From Amycolatopsis deserti (lineage in GTDB: Bacteria > Actinomycetota > Actinomycetes > Mycobacteriales > Pseudonocardiaceae): a DNA stretch of 64,000 nt. The notes under the pieces are model-generated. The model was not told where the DNA came from. It saw only the letters and a program-made list of their open reading frames with translations, and searched no databases. The position numbers and the translations under genes are program-made. Shown here one piece after another: positions 44,653-52,805 of the stretch. The stretch spans positions 801,914 through 865,913 of the forward strand of contig NZ_BNAU01000002.1 in NCBI RefSeq assembly GCF_014653945.1. The letters run 5' to 3'. The stretch's first letter is position 1, and the number at the start of each line of letters is the position of its first letter.

Positions 44653-46136
44653 CAGGCCACCCGCTCTTTCGCCTGCTTCGCCGTGCGCGCGAACCGCATG
44701 GCGTCGTCCTCCAGCGAGCCGTGCCGCATCAGCAGCACGTCGCGCGGGTAGTTCTGGAACAGCCGCCACGGCGCGGCCGGGCCCTGCTTGGGCAGCTTGT
44801 CGAGGCTGCGCAGCACGTACCCGGACTTGAGGTCGATCAGCGGCTCGGTCGCGGTGACCGACGGCGGCGGCACGGGGGTGCACGTGGTGTAGCCGTGCTC
44901 GTCGAGGTGGTTGAGCAGGCGGCACACGTACCCGGCGACGAGGTCGGCCTTCAGCGTCCAGGACGCGTTGGTGTAGCCGATGGTGAACGCGTAGTTCGGC
45001 ACGCCGGAGAGCATCATCCCCTTGTACGCCAGCCGTTCGCCGATCTCCACCGGCTCGCCGTCGACCACCAGCTCCAGCCCGCCGAAGGGCAGCAGGTTCA
45101 GCCCGGTGGCGGTGACGATGATGTCGGCCTCCAGCACCCGCCCGGAGGACAGCCGGATGCCGTTCGCGGTGAACTTCTCGATCGTGTCGGTGACGATGTC
45201 GGCCTTGCCGCTGCGCACGGCCTTGAACAGGTCGCCGTCCGGCACGAAGCACACCCGCTGGTCCCACGGGTCGTAGCTGGGGTTGAAGTGCCGGTCCACG
45301 TCGAAGTCCCGGGGCAGCTGGGCGGAGACGCCCTTGCGCAGGAACTTCCGCACGAAACCGGGGGTGCGGCGGCTGAGCTGGAAGAACAGCATCGCCGACA
45401 GCACGTTCTTCCACCGCACGATCGGGTAGGCGAGCTTGGCGGGCAGCACCCCGCGCAGCTTGTCGGCGACCGGATCGGTGCCCGGCAGGGAAAGTACGTA
45501 GCTGGGCGAGCGCTGCAGCATGGTCACGTGCGCCGCGTCGCCGGCCATCGCGGGCAGCAACGTCACGGCCGTGGCCCCGCTGCCGATCACCACCACGCGC
45601 TTGCCGGTGTAGTCCAGGTCCTCCGGCCAGTGCTGCGGGTGCACGACTGTCCCGGTGAACTCGTCCTGGCCCGGGAACTCCGGCGCGTAGCCCTGGTCGT
45701 AGCGGTAGTACCCGGAGTTGACGAACAGGAAGTCGCAGGTGATCCGCACACGCTCACCGGTGTCGGAGCGCTGCGCCTCGACCGTCCACAGTGCCTCGTC
45801 GGACGACCACTCGGCCCGCACCACGCGGTGGTGGAACCGGATGTGGCGGTCGATGCCCCGGTTGCGCGCGGTCCGCCGCACGTACTCGCGGATCGACGGG
45901 CCGTCGGCGATCGCCTTGGCGTCGGTCCACGGCTCGAACGAGTAGCCGAGCGTGAACATGTCCGAGTCCGAGCGCACACCCGGATAGCGGAAGAGGTCCC
46001 AGGTGCCGCCGATCGCGCCACGCGACTCGAAGATCGCGTAGGTCCGGCCCGGGCACTCCGCCCGCAGGTGGCTGGCGGCACCGATGCCGGACAGCCCGGC
46101 ACCCACGATCAGGACGTCGACGTGTTCCAGCGTCAT
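44652..46136 (-). CDS. EthA-like Baeyer-Villiger monooxygenase
   Basis: A 494-residue flavin monooxygenase. It shows FAD loop VGAGLSGIGAASHL, the phrase GGTWDLFRYPGVRSDSDM, BVMO-fingerprint-like HPQHWPEDLDY, NADPH loop VVIGSGATAVTLLP, and YKGMMLSGVPNYAFTIGYTN. These match recalled EthA (Rv3854c) of M. tuberculosis nearly segment for segment, and the length is close (489). EthA converts ketones to esters and activates ethionamide. The ATG 46136 is chosen at MTLEHVDV. It heads a three-gene operon, divergent from the EthR-like gene. Confidence 0.93.
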   Translation of the reverse strand: MTLEHVDVLIVGAGLSGIGAASHLRAECPGRTYAIFESRGAIGGTWDLFRYPGVRSDSDMFTLGYSFEPWTDAKAIADGPSIREYVRRTARNRGIDRHIRFHHRVVRAEWSSDEALWTVEAQRSDTGERVRITCDFLFVNSGYYRYDQGYAPEFPGQDEFTGTVVHPQHWPEDLDYTGKRVVVIGSGATAVTLLPAMAGDAAHVTMLQRSPSYVLSLPGTDPVADKLRGVLPAKLAYPIVRWKNVLSAMLFFQLSRRTPGFVRKFLRKGVSAQLPRDFDVDRHFNPSYDPWDQRVCFVPDGDLFKAVRSGKADIVTDTIEKFTANGIRLSSGRVLEADIIVTATGLNLLPFGGLELVVDGEPVEIGERLAYKGMMLSGVPNYAFTIGYTNASWTLKADLVAGYVCRLLNHLDEHGYTTCTPVPPPSVTATEPLIDLKSGYVLRSLDKLPKQGPAAPWRLFQNYPRDVLLMRHGSLEDDAMRFARTAKQAKERVA

Positions 46137-46180
46137 CGCTTCCCCGTTCCTCCGGCGTCTGCCCCGCAACGTACCAACGG

Positions 46181-46210
46181 TATGTCGAGACGGTCAACAC
46201 TCTGTCGAGA
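46181..46210. promoter_or_regulatory. EthR-type operator: direct TGTCGAGA repeats
   Basis: TATGTCGAGA (46181-46190) and TCTGTCGAGA (46201-46210) are direct repeats exactly 20 bases apart, two helical turns, in the 112-base divergent region between the EthA-like and EthR-like genes. EthR of M. tuberculosis covers a long operator with TGTCGA-like half-sites (recalled). The repeats are the best candidate binding site here. Confidence 0.65.
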
Positions 46211-46248
46211 ACGCCGACGCGGCGTCGACCACCTGCTACGGTGACGGC

Positions 46249-46905
46249 ATGGCCACCGATCCCGCCGTCCGCACCCGCCCGGCCCGCGGCCGGCGCGCGC
46301 CCCGGCCCAGCGGTGACGAACGGGAGCTGGCGATCCTGACCACCGCCGAGCGGCTGCTCGCGGAGCGGCCGCTGAGCGAGATCTCCACCGACGACCTCGC
46401 CCGCGGCGCCGGCATCTCGCGGCCGACGTTCTACTTCTACTTCCGCTCCAAGGACGCGGTGCTGCTCACGCTGCTCGACCGGGTCACCGAGGAGGCCGAC
46501 CGGGCGTCGTCGGCGGTGTTCGACACCCCCGGCCCGAGCCCCGCGCAGCGGTGGCGGCGGTGCCTGGACGCGATCTACACGACCTTCCGCGCGCACCGCG
46601 CGGTCGCGCTCGCCGCGGCCGAGGCCCGCCACACCAACGCCGAGGTGCGGGAGCTGTGGGCGGGCATGATGGAGACGTGGGTCAGCCGCACCGCGGAGGC
46701 CATCGAGGCCGAGCGGGCGCGCGGCGCGGCCCCGGCCGGGCGTCCGGCGCGCGACCTGGCGATCGCGCTGAACTCGATGAACGAGCGCGTCCTGTACGCC
46801 ACCTTCGCCGGTGACGGGCCGGCCGTGCCCGAGGCGGACGTGGTCGACGTGCTGCTCGACGTGTGGCTGACCACCATCTACCGCACCACCGAACCACCGG
46901 CCTGA
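46249..46905 (+). CDS. EthR-like TetR-family repressor
   Basis: A 218-residue TetR protein. Its N-terminal arm ARGRRAPRPSGDERELAILT, HTH ISTDDLARGAGISRPTFYFY with SKDAVLLTLLDRV, and C-terminal NSMNERVLYATFAGDGPAVP match recalled EthR closely. It should repress the divergent EthA-like operon; EthR binds hydrophobic ligands in a long pocket. The ATG at 46249 is chosen because an earlier start would run through the operator. Orthology to EthR is argued from sequence and the conserved divergent pairing. Confidence 0.93.
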   Translation: MATDPAVRTRPARGRRAPRPSGDERELAILTTAERLLAERPLSEISTDDLARGAGISRPTFYFYFRSKDAVLLTLLDRVTEEADRASSAVFDTPGPSPAQRWRRCLDAIYTTFRAHRAVALAAAEARHTNAEVRELWAGMMETWVSRTAEAIEAERARGAAPAGRPARDLAIALNSMNERVLYATFAGDGPAVPEADVVDVLLDVWLTTIYRTTEPPA

Positions 46906-46942
46906 ACCGTTTCGGCCCGCCGCGGCCGGGTAGCCCGGGCGC

Positions 46943-47086
46943 ATGGAACGCAAGCACGACGACCCGCGCGAGGACCTGCCCGGCGCCGAGGACTCCTCGC
47001 AGGAGGAGCAGGAGGTCCTGCGCGGCGAGCAGGGCACGTCCTCGGGTGACGAGCACGACGACTTCGATCCGCAGCAGGGCCGGTAG
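46943..47086 (+). CDS. Small acidic protein, 47 residues
   Basis: An open frame from ATG 46943 to TAG 47086 encoding MERKHDDPREDLPGAEDSSQ and an acidic, disordered remainder ending DFDPQQGR. It has no Cys and no hydrophobic stretch. Position between the EthR-like gene and the sigma gene and G/C-ending codons favour coding, but the ribosome site is poor. It could be an intrinsically disordered protein or not be translated. No family recognised. Confidence 0.45.
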   Translation: MERKHDDPREDLPGAEDSSQEEQEVLRGEQGTSSGDEHDDFDPQQGR

Positions 47087-47101
47087 GGCATCCTGGAGGG
47101 C

Positions 47102-47980
47102 GTGGACCGTCTCGCCCTGTTCGAAGCCAACCGCCCGCGCCTGCGCGGCCTGGCCTACCGGCTGCTCGGTGAGGCGTCCGAGGCCGAGGACGTCGTGCAG
47201 GAGGCCTACCTCCGCTGGGACGCGAGCACCGGCGTCGAGGTGCCCGAGGCGTGGCTGACGAAGGTCGTCACGAACCTGTGCCTGACCCGGCTCACCTCCG
47301 CGCGGGCGCGGCGCGAGCTCTACACCGGGCCGTGGCTGCCGGAGCCGGTGTTCACCGACCACGACGAGCTGGGCCCGCTGGAGACCGCCGAGCAGCGCGA
47401 GTCGCTGTCGGTCGGGCTGCTCGTGCTGCTGGAACGGCTGACCCCGCCGGAGCGCGCGGCGTTCGTGCTGCGCGAGGCGTTCGGCCACAGCCACCGCGAG
47501 ATCGGCGAGATCCTCGACCTCGACGAGACCCACGTCCGCCAGCTCTACCGGCGCGCCCGGCAGCACGTCTCGGACGGGCGCAAACGCTTCACCGCGACGG
47601 CCGAGCAGCGCCGCGCGATCGTGGAGCGGTTCCTCGCCGCGACCGTGCACGGCGACGTGGCGGCGCTGGAGCGGATGTTCGCCGACGACGTCGTGTCCTG
47701 GGCGGACGGCGGCGGCAAGGTCACCGCGGCGCGCCGCCCGGTGTCCGGCCGCGAACGGGTCGCCCGCTACGTCGCCGGCCTGGTCAACGATCCTCGCGCG
47801 GGCGACATCGAGTTCTCGGTGCGCTCGATCAACGGCGAGCCCGGCATCGCGATGCACCTGTGGGGCGAGCTGTTCGGGATCGTGCTGCTCGAACCGGGCG
47901 CGGACGGCCTGGTCGCCCTGCACACGATCGTCAACCCGGACAAGCTCGCCTACGCCGCGGCGCAGAAGGGGTCAGCGTGA
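47102..47980 (+). CDS. ECF sigma factor with NTF2/SnoaL-like C-terminal domain (SigJ/ECF41 type)
   Basis: A 292-residue protein. Residues about 5-70 are sigma region 2 (GLAYRLLGEASEAEDVVQEA), about 110-160 region 4 (LTPPERAAFVLREAFGHSHR, EIGEILDLDETHVRQLYRRA), and about 170-290 an NTF2-like domain (IVERFLAATVHGDVAALERM). This is the SigJ/ECF41 layout, in which the C-terminal domain controls the sigma factor itself. GTG 47102 follows GGAGG. ECF41 genes often neighbour a small enzyme of the carboxymuconolactone-decarboxylase or oxidoreductase type; here the facing gene is a DinB-type enzyme overlapping by nine bases. Confidence 0.9.
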   Translation: MDRLALFEANRPRLRGLAYRLLGEASEAEDVVQEAYLRWDASTGVEVPEAWLTKVVTNLCLTRLTSARARRELYTGPWLPEPVFTDHDELGPLETAEQRESLSVGLLVLLERLTPPERAAFVLREAFGHSHREIGEILDLDETHVRQLYRRARQHVSDGRKRFTATAEQRRAIVERFLAATVHGDVAALERMFADDVVSWADGGGKVTAARRPVSGRERVARYVAGLVNDPRAGDIEFSVRSINGEPGIAMHLWGELFGIVLLEPGADGLVALHTIVNPDKLAYAAAQKGSA

Positions 47981-48616
47981 GTACACGTTGACGTCGTCGC
48001 CGAGGCCGAGCGCGGCCGGGTCGCGGCGACCGGAGGCGGCGAGCACGAAGTCGAGCGCGTCGGCCTGGACGGCTTCTCCCCCGCCGCCGATGTCGAGCGG
48101 GCCGAAGCCGTGCAGCTCCAGGTGTGCCGGTCCCCAACCCCGCTCGCGCAGGGATTCCGCGACCCAGTGCACGGCGGCGGTCAGGCCACTGTCCCGCTCG
48201 GACTCCCGGCCCAGCGCGGCGCGGATGTCGTCGCCGTGCACGTAGGCGTCGTACCACAGGGTCAGGACGCCGTTGCCGATCGTCCGGCCCCGCACACGGC
48301 TCGGTTTCGCCCACAGCTCGTCGTCGAGTTCGGACAGTGAATTGTGGAGTTTCGCGTTGGCTTCGCGGAGCATGGCGGCCAGTTCAGCCGGGCCGTGGTG
48401 ACGGAGGGCGGCGGCCTGCTCGTCCGGGCTGCGTGAGCCGATGGTGCCCGCGGCGGTGTCCACCGCGTTGCCGACGACGTGCGCGGCGACGTCCCGCACC
48501 CGCCACTTGGTGCACCGGGTCGGCGCGTCCCACTCGGCGGCGGCCGATTCGACGAGGCCGGCGAACCGGTCGTACTGCCTCAGCGCGCCGTCGACGACCT
48601 GCGCGCGGGTCAGCAC
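47972..48616 (-). CDS. Maleylpyruvate isomerase-family (DinB/mycothiol-dependent) protein
   Basis: A 214-residue protein of the TIGR03086-like/MDMPI family, with an N-terminal four-helix DinB-type bundle. Metal-binding His residues are in VRDVAAHVVGNAV (about residue 46) and WYDAYVHGDDIRAAL (about residue 127). Members use mycothiol, which fits an actinobacterium. The substrate is unknown. The GTG start overlaps the SGNH hydrolase end by seven bases, so the two are one transcript. Confidence 0.8.
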   Translation of the reverse strand: MLTRAQVVDGALRQYDRFAGLVESAAAEWDAPTRCTKWRVRDVAAHVVGNAVDTAAGTIGSRSPDEQAAALRHHGPAELAAMLREANAKLHNSLSELDDELWAKPSRVRGRTIGNGVLTLWYDAYVHGDDIRAALGRESERDSGLTAAVHWVAESLRERGWGPAHLELHGFGPLDIGGGGEAVQADALDFVLAASGRRDPAALGLGDDVNVYSR

Positions 48617-49248
48617 GACAGCTCCGCGGCGAGGCGGCGGACGGTCTCGGTGACGACGATCGCGTGGCCGCGGGCGTTGACGTGCAGCCGGTCGGCGCTG
48701 TAGATCCCGGCGTCCGCGGACGCCGGGTGGTCGCCGAGGTCGATGTACCAGGCGCCATGCCGGTCGGCGACGCGGCGGGTGAGTTCCGCGAGCTGGGCGA
48801 GCCGGACGCGGAGGCCGTCGCGCCGGTCCTCGGCCGCGACCGGGGAGCGGGAGATGTCGAACAGACCCATGACCAGCACCGCCGAGCCGGCCTCACGCAG
48901 TGCGGAAACGATTTCGGAAAGCGTTTCCTCGACCGCGACGGGGTCGAAGGAGCGGCGGAGCATGTCGTTGCCGCCGGCCGCGACCACCGCCAGGTCCGGC
49001 CGGAAGTCCAGGGCCGCGGCGAGCTGGGTGTCCCGGATCTGGGCGGCGCGCAGGTCGCGGACGCCGAGGTTGGCGTAGGCCAGGTCCGGCTGGTGTTCGC
49101 GCAGCAGGTCGGCGAGCCGGTCGGCCCACGGCGGCGGCGGGTAGCCGTCGACCGGGTCCCCCAGCCCCTCGGCGACGCTGTCGCCCAGGACGGCGAGCCG
49201 TTTCCAGGGCGCGCCGCGCAGCGATGCGGTGAGCACGTCGGTCGTCAT
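48610..49248 (-). CDS. SGNH/GDSL-type hydrolase
   Basis: A 212-residue SGNH hydrolase with all blocks: GDSVAEG (nucleophile Ser), NLGVRD (block II Gly), GGNDML (block III Asn) and DRLHVNARGH (Asp and His). No signal peptide, so a cytoplasmic esterase or lipase. It is promoter-proximal to the DinB-type gene and has a good sigma-70-like promoter upstream (49280-49309). Confidence 0.9.
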   Translation of the reverse strand: MTTDVLTASLRGAPWKRLAVLGDSVAEGLGDPVDGYPPPPWADRLADLLREHQPDLAYANLGVRDLRAAQIRDTQLAAALDFRPDLAVVAAGGNDMLRRSFDPVAVEETLSEIVSALREAGSAVLVMGLFDISRSPVAAEDRRDGLRVRLAQLAELTRRVADRHGAWYIDLGDHPASADAGIYSADRLHVNARGHAIVVTETVRRLAAELSC

Positions 49249-49279
49249 GGTCGCCCCTCCAAAGTTTGTGGACGACCGT

Positions 49280-49309
49280 ACTTTAAGTTTGCGGGCGAGT
49301 TCGAGTCAA
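49280..49309 (-). promoter_or_regulatory. Sigma-70-type promoter for the SGNH hydrolase gene
   Basis: On the minus strand TTGACT (49309-49304) and TAAAGT (49285-49280) are separated by 18 bases, about 30 bases before the hydrolase start. A direct repeat AAGTTTGTGGACG/AAGTTTGCGGGCG (49262-49274 and 49285-49297) overlaps the core and may be a regulator site. Confidence 0.6.
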
Positions 49310-49350
49310 GAAGGTATTTTGCTCGGTATCGTGACTGGACGGCTGTCCGC

Positions 49351-49635
49351 TCAGTTGCGCCGCTGCTGGGGGATCGACCCGGCACCGGCCCGGCGGGCCG
49401 CGACGACCAGGCAGCGCTCGCACGGCATGCCGACGGGGCGGTCCAGCAGGTCCAGCTCCCCGCGGCGGCCTTCGAAGCCGCAGTAGGCGACCAGCACGCC
49501 CGGCCGCGCCCCGGGCAGCGGGAAGACGTGGGCGACGCGCTGGGTCTCGCCGACGGTGCCGGACCGCGGCCGGGCGAGGACGAACGTGGCGTTCAGCCCT
49601 CCTGGCTCGTCGTGCACCCGCACCCATCCACTCAC
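49351..49635 (-). CDS. Small cytoplasmic protein with C-terminal CERC motif, unknown function
   Basis: A 94-residue protein from GTG 49635, preceded by GAGAGGAGG. It starts VSGWVRVHDEPGGLNATFVL and contains AYCGFEG and PCERCLVVAARRAG, three Cys that might bind metal. Similar short proteins occur in Pseudonocardiales by my recollection, without known function. The rest of the 49636-50034 gap has no gene, only tandem repeats. Confidence 0.6.
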   Translation of the reverse strand: MSGWVRVHDEPGGLNATFVLARPRSGTVGETQRVAHVFPLPGARPGVLVAYCGFEGRRGELDLLDRPVGMPCERCLVVAARRAGAGSIPQQRRN

Positions 49636-49783
49636 GGTGAGCCTCCTCTCGGGGCGGCCCCTGGTGGGTCCACTCCGGATACTCGTCGCGGTGGTTCCCT
49701 GGTGCGCCCACACGGCAAACTCCAGGGCCGGCTTTTCACCCGACAGTGCTCGGGGCAGTCCACAGTGGGCGACGCCCGGGTAT

Positions 49784-50068
49784 GCACCGCAGCGTCCAGC
49801 CACATCCCCCCACACCCGCGCCGTCAACCCGCGCGGCGTCCAGCCCCGCCACTTCCCCTACGCCAGCCCCACCACAACGCCCCCGAACGCACCCCAGCCT
49901 CCAGCCGCATCCCCCCACACCCGCGCCATCAACCGCGCGCCGCGTCCAGCACCGCCACTTCCCCTACGCCAGCCCCACCACGATGCAACCGAACGCACCG
50001 CAGCCTCCAGCCGCATCCCCCCAGACCCGCGCGGTCATTCCCGCGCGGCGTCCAGCACCGGGCCCAGC
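49784..50068. repeat. Tandem repeat, 105-106 base period, overlapping a TetR 3' end
   Basis: About 2.7 copies begin at 49784, 49889 and 49995, each with a start like GCACCGCAGC or GCACCCCAGC and sharing CCAGCC-CATCCCCCC, CACCCGCG and CGCGTCCAGC. Copies 1 and 2 also share CCACTTCCCCTACGCCAGCC. The third copy runs into the last codons of the TetR gene (stop at 50035), so the repeat includes that gene's 3' end. Confidence 0.8.
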
Positions 50069-50607
50069 TCCGCCACCACCGCGTCCAGCGGCGCCACGTC
50101 CTCCTGCGCCCGGGCCATCACGATCGCCCCTTCGAGGGCACTGATCATCACCATCGCGAGCGAGCGGCACCGCGCCTCGGGCACCCCCATCTCCCGCAGG
50201 CTCTCCTCGACCGGCCGCAGCCACGTCTCGAACCCCGCGCACACCGCCTGCCGCAGCTTTTCGTTGCCCGCCACCACATCCGCCGTCGTCGCGACGAACG
50301 GGCACCCCGCCGCGAAGCCCTCGTCCCGGAACTGGTCCCGCCACTGGGCCACCATCCCGGCGAACAAGCCGGCCGGCGTCGGCGCGGCCGCGGCGTAGCG
50401 ACGGACCCGCCCGGCCGCGAACTCGCCCGACCACGCCAGCGCCTCACGCACCAGCTGGTCCTTGCCACCCGGGAAGTAGTGCTGCAGAGACCCCCGTGGC
50501 GCCGACGCGTGCTCGACGACCTCCCGCATCCCGGTCCCGCTCACCCCCTGGGTCCGGATCAGCTGCGCCGCGCTGTAGACCATCCGCTCCCGCGGCCCTC
50601 GCGTCAC
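50035..50607 (-). CDS. TetR-family regulator, LmrA/YxaF type
   Basis: A 190-residue TetR protein. HTH: GTGMREVVEHASAPRGSLQH with YFPGGKDQLVREAL; C-terminal LmrA/YxaF-type domain with CPFVATTADVVAGNEKLRQA and ALEGAIVMARAQED. The GTG at 50607 has GGAGGTG upstream; a longer frame upstream has no ribosome site. The ligand is unknown. The 3' end is part of a tandem repeat. The 144-base gap to the GNAT gene has no recognised element. Confidence 0.85.
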   Translation of the reverse strand: MTRGPRERMVYSAAQLIRTQGVSGTGMREVVEHASAPRGSLQHYFPGGKDQLVREALAWSGEFAAGRVRRYAAAAPTPAGLFAGMVAQWRDQFRDEGFAAGCPFVATTADVVAGNEKLRQAVCAGFETWLRPVEESLREMGVPEARCRSLAMVMISALEGAIVMARAQEDVAPLDAVVAELGPVLDAARE

Positions 50608-50751
50608 TCCGCCACCTCCTGCACGCCCCGGCCCGTCGGGCCGGGCAGCCCACTGCTCGTCACGGCTCCGCACCACACGCGCCGCCCTCTCAGCCCACTC
50701 ACCGTCACGCCGTCACCTCCGCCGCCAGGCCCCCCGGCAACCCATTTCCCG

Positions 50752-51315
50752 TCACGCCCCCAGCCCCGCCGGCCACGCAGCCCTGCCAGCCGATTCAGCC
50801 TCGGGCCGTGCCGCCCCATCAGCCCACTCCCCGTCACCCAGCCCCGGCATCGTCAGCTCGTACCGGTACTCCCCGCGCTCGACCCCGCGCAACAACCGGA
50901 AACCCTGCCCCCGCAACAAAGCCTTCGCCGCCGCGTTGTCCGCCTGCGTCACCGCCCGCACCGTCCAACCCGCCCATCGCCCCGACGCCCGCAACCACGA
51001 AGCCAGGCCGGTCGCGATGCCGCGCCGCTGCCACGGGTCCGCGACCATGATGCCCAGCTCCGCCACCCCCGGCTCACCGGCCACCAGGTTCAGCAGCCCC
51101 GCGGCCGCCCCGCCGCTGAACGCGACCAGCGCGACCCCGTGCGGCGGGCCCGCGAGGAGGTAGCGCCGGTACCGGTCGAGGATGTCCCGCGGCTCCGGCT
51201 GCCCGGGCAGGAAGAACCGGTTCCGGAGGGTGCCGGCGGAGCAGGCCAGGACGAGGTCGGCGACGTGCGCGATGGACGTCCCGTCCAACTCCTCCAGGGT
51301 TATGACACCTGTCAT
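50752..51315 (-). CDS. GNAT-family N-acetyltransferase
   Basis: A 187-residue protein with a GNAT core: VAELGIMVADPWQRRGIATG (acetyl-CoA loop), ADNAAAKALLRGQGF. The last about 25 residues are an Ala/Gly-rich tail. Substrate unknown. The start codon lies inside the perfect palindrome at 51301-51316. It is divergent from the PAP2-DGK gene. Confidence 0.85.
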   Translation of the reverse strand: MTGVITLEELDGTSIAHVADLVLACSAGTLRNRFFLPGQPEPRDILDRYRRYLLAGPPHGVALVAFSGGAAAGLLNLVAGEPGVAELGIMVADPWQRRGIATGLASWLRASGRWAGWTVRAVTQADNAAAKALLRGQGFRLLRGVERGEYRYELTMPGLGDGEWADGAARPEAESAGRAAWPAGLGA

Positions 51316-51316
51316 A
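51301..51316. promoter_or_regulatory. Perfect palindrome TATGACA-CC-TGTCATA at the GNAT start
   Basis: A 16-base inverted repeat (7-2-7) covers the GNAT start codon (51313-51315). It has the size and symmetry of a TetR- or MarR-type operator. The nearest regulator is the TetR at 50035-50607. It may also arise from coding sequence (MTGVIT), so it is only a candidate. Confidence 0.45.
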
Positions 51317-51377
51317 GACCCGGTGTACTCCTCGGCGGACCCGGAAGCAAGCCCCGAGCGCGCATAGACTGCGGGTC

Positions 51378-52805
51378 ATGCGGCGATGGGTGTCCCGGGT
51401 GGACCGGCAGGTGTTCGCCCGGGTGGCGGCGACCGATTCCGTGCTCCTGGACCGGGTGCTGCCCCGCCTGGGCCGCGCGGCCAACTACGGCGGCCTGTGG
51501 TGGGCGGTCAGCGGTACGCTCGCCGCGACCCGCAACCGCCGCGCCCGCCGCGCCGCGCTCCGCGGGATGCTCGCGCTCGGCATCGCCAGCGCGGCGGCCA
51601 ACGGCCTGAGCAAACGCGTCATCGGCCGGGCCCGCCCGTCGACGGTCGCCATCCCGCCGGTCCGGCAGTTGCGGCGCGTGCCCTGGACGACGTCGTTCCC
51701 GTCCGGGCATTCCGCTTCCGCGGCCGCCTTCGCCGCCGGCGCCGCTCTGGAGTGGCCCGCGCTGGCCGCGCCGGTCGGGGCGCTCGCCGCCGGGGTCGCG
51801 ACCTCGCGTGTCGTCACCGGCGCCCACTACCCGTCCGACGTGCTCGCCGGGGTCGGCCTGGGCGTGACCGCCGGCCTGGTCACGCTGTCCTGGTGGCCGC
51901 GCACCCCGGCCGGCCCGTCCGAGGCCGAGCCGTGCCCGGCGCCCGCGCTGCCGACCGGCGACGGGCTGGTCCTGGTGGTCAACACGTCCGCGGGCAGCGC
52001 GGGCGCGACGGTGCTGGATCGGATCGCGGCCGAATTGCCGCAGGCGAAGATCGTCGAACCCGCGGACGGCGAGGACCTGACCGACGCCCTCACCGAAGCC
52101 GCCCGGACGTGCCGCGTCCTGGGCGTCGCGGGCGGGGACGGCACGATCAACGTCGCCGCGCGGGTCGCCGCGGAGCACGACGTGCCGCTCCTCGTCGTCC
52201 CGGCGGGCACCCTCAACCACTTCGCCCGCGATCTCGGCGTCGAGACCCCGGACGACGCGATCACCGCGTTGCGCACCGGTTCCGCGGTGCGGATCGACCT
52301 GGGGATCGCGGACAACCAGGTCTTCGTCAACACGTGCAGCACCGGCCTCTACACCGATCTCGTCCGGTACCGGGAGCGGTGGGAGAAGCGAATTGGGAAG
52401 TGGCCGGCGGTGCTGGTCGGACTGGTGCACGTGCTGCGCCGGGCGAAACCGCAGGAGCTGGTCGTCAACGGCGAGCCGCGCCGGGTGTGGATGATCTTCG
52501 CGGGCAACGGCGCGTACCGCCCCCGCGGGTTCGCGCCGACCTACCGGCCCAGCCTGCACGACGGGCTGCTCGACATCCGCGTGGTGTACGCGGAACGTCC
52601 ACTCGCGCGCACACGAGTGGTGCTGGCCGTGCTGACCGGAACGCTGCGCTGGTGCACGCCCTACCAGGACCGGCCGGCCGCGGCGCAACTGAGGATCAGC
52701 GCGCCCGGCGGCGGCCTGCGCCTGGCCGTCGACGGTGAGCTGATCGAGGTGCCGCCGGACATCACGCTGAGCAAGAGCCGGGGCGCGCTGGTCGTCTACC
52801 GCTGA
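51378..52805 (+). CDS. PAP2 phosphatase fused to diacylglycerol-kinase-type domain
   Basis: A 475-residue fusion. Residues about 70-175 are a PAP2 (lipid phosphatase) domain with membrane helices and motifs KRVIGRARPS, SFPSGHS and SRVVTGAHYPSDV. Residues about 200-475 are a DAGK/LCB5-type kinase with GGDGTINVAA and PAGTLNHFARDLG. Such PAP2-DGK fusions occur in actinobacteria and probably act on lipid phosphates at the membrane. The ATG follows the divergent region at 51316-51377. The end overlaps the hydrolase pseudogene stop by ten bases. Confidence 0.92.
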   Translation: MRRWVSRVDRQVFARVAATDSVLLDRVLPRLGRAANYGGLWWAVSGTLAATRNRRARRAALRGMLALGIASAAANGLSKRVIGRARPSTVAIPPVRQLRRVPWTTSFPSGHSASAAAFAAGAALEWPALAAPVGALAAGVATSRVVTGAHYPSDVLAGVGLGVTAGLVTLSWWPRTPAGPSEAEPCPAPALPTGDGLVLVVNTSAGSAGATVLDRIAAELPQAKIVEPADGEDLTDALTEAARTCRVLGVAGGDGTINVAARVAAEHDVPLLVVPAGTLNHFARDLGVETPDDAITALRTGSAVRIDLGIADNQVFVNTCSTGLYTDLVRYRERWEKRIGKWPAVLVGLVHVLRRAKPQELVVNGEPRRVWMIFAGNGAYRPRGFAPTYRPSLHDGLLDIRVVYAERPLARTRVVLAVLTGTLRWCTPYQDRPAAAQLRISAPGGGLRLAVDGELIEVPPDITLSKSRGALVVYR

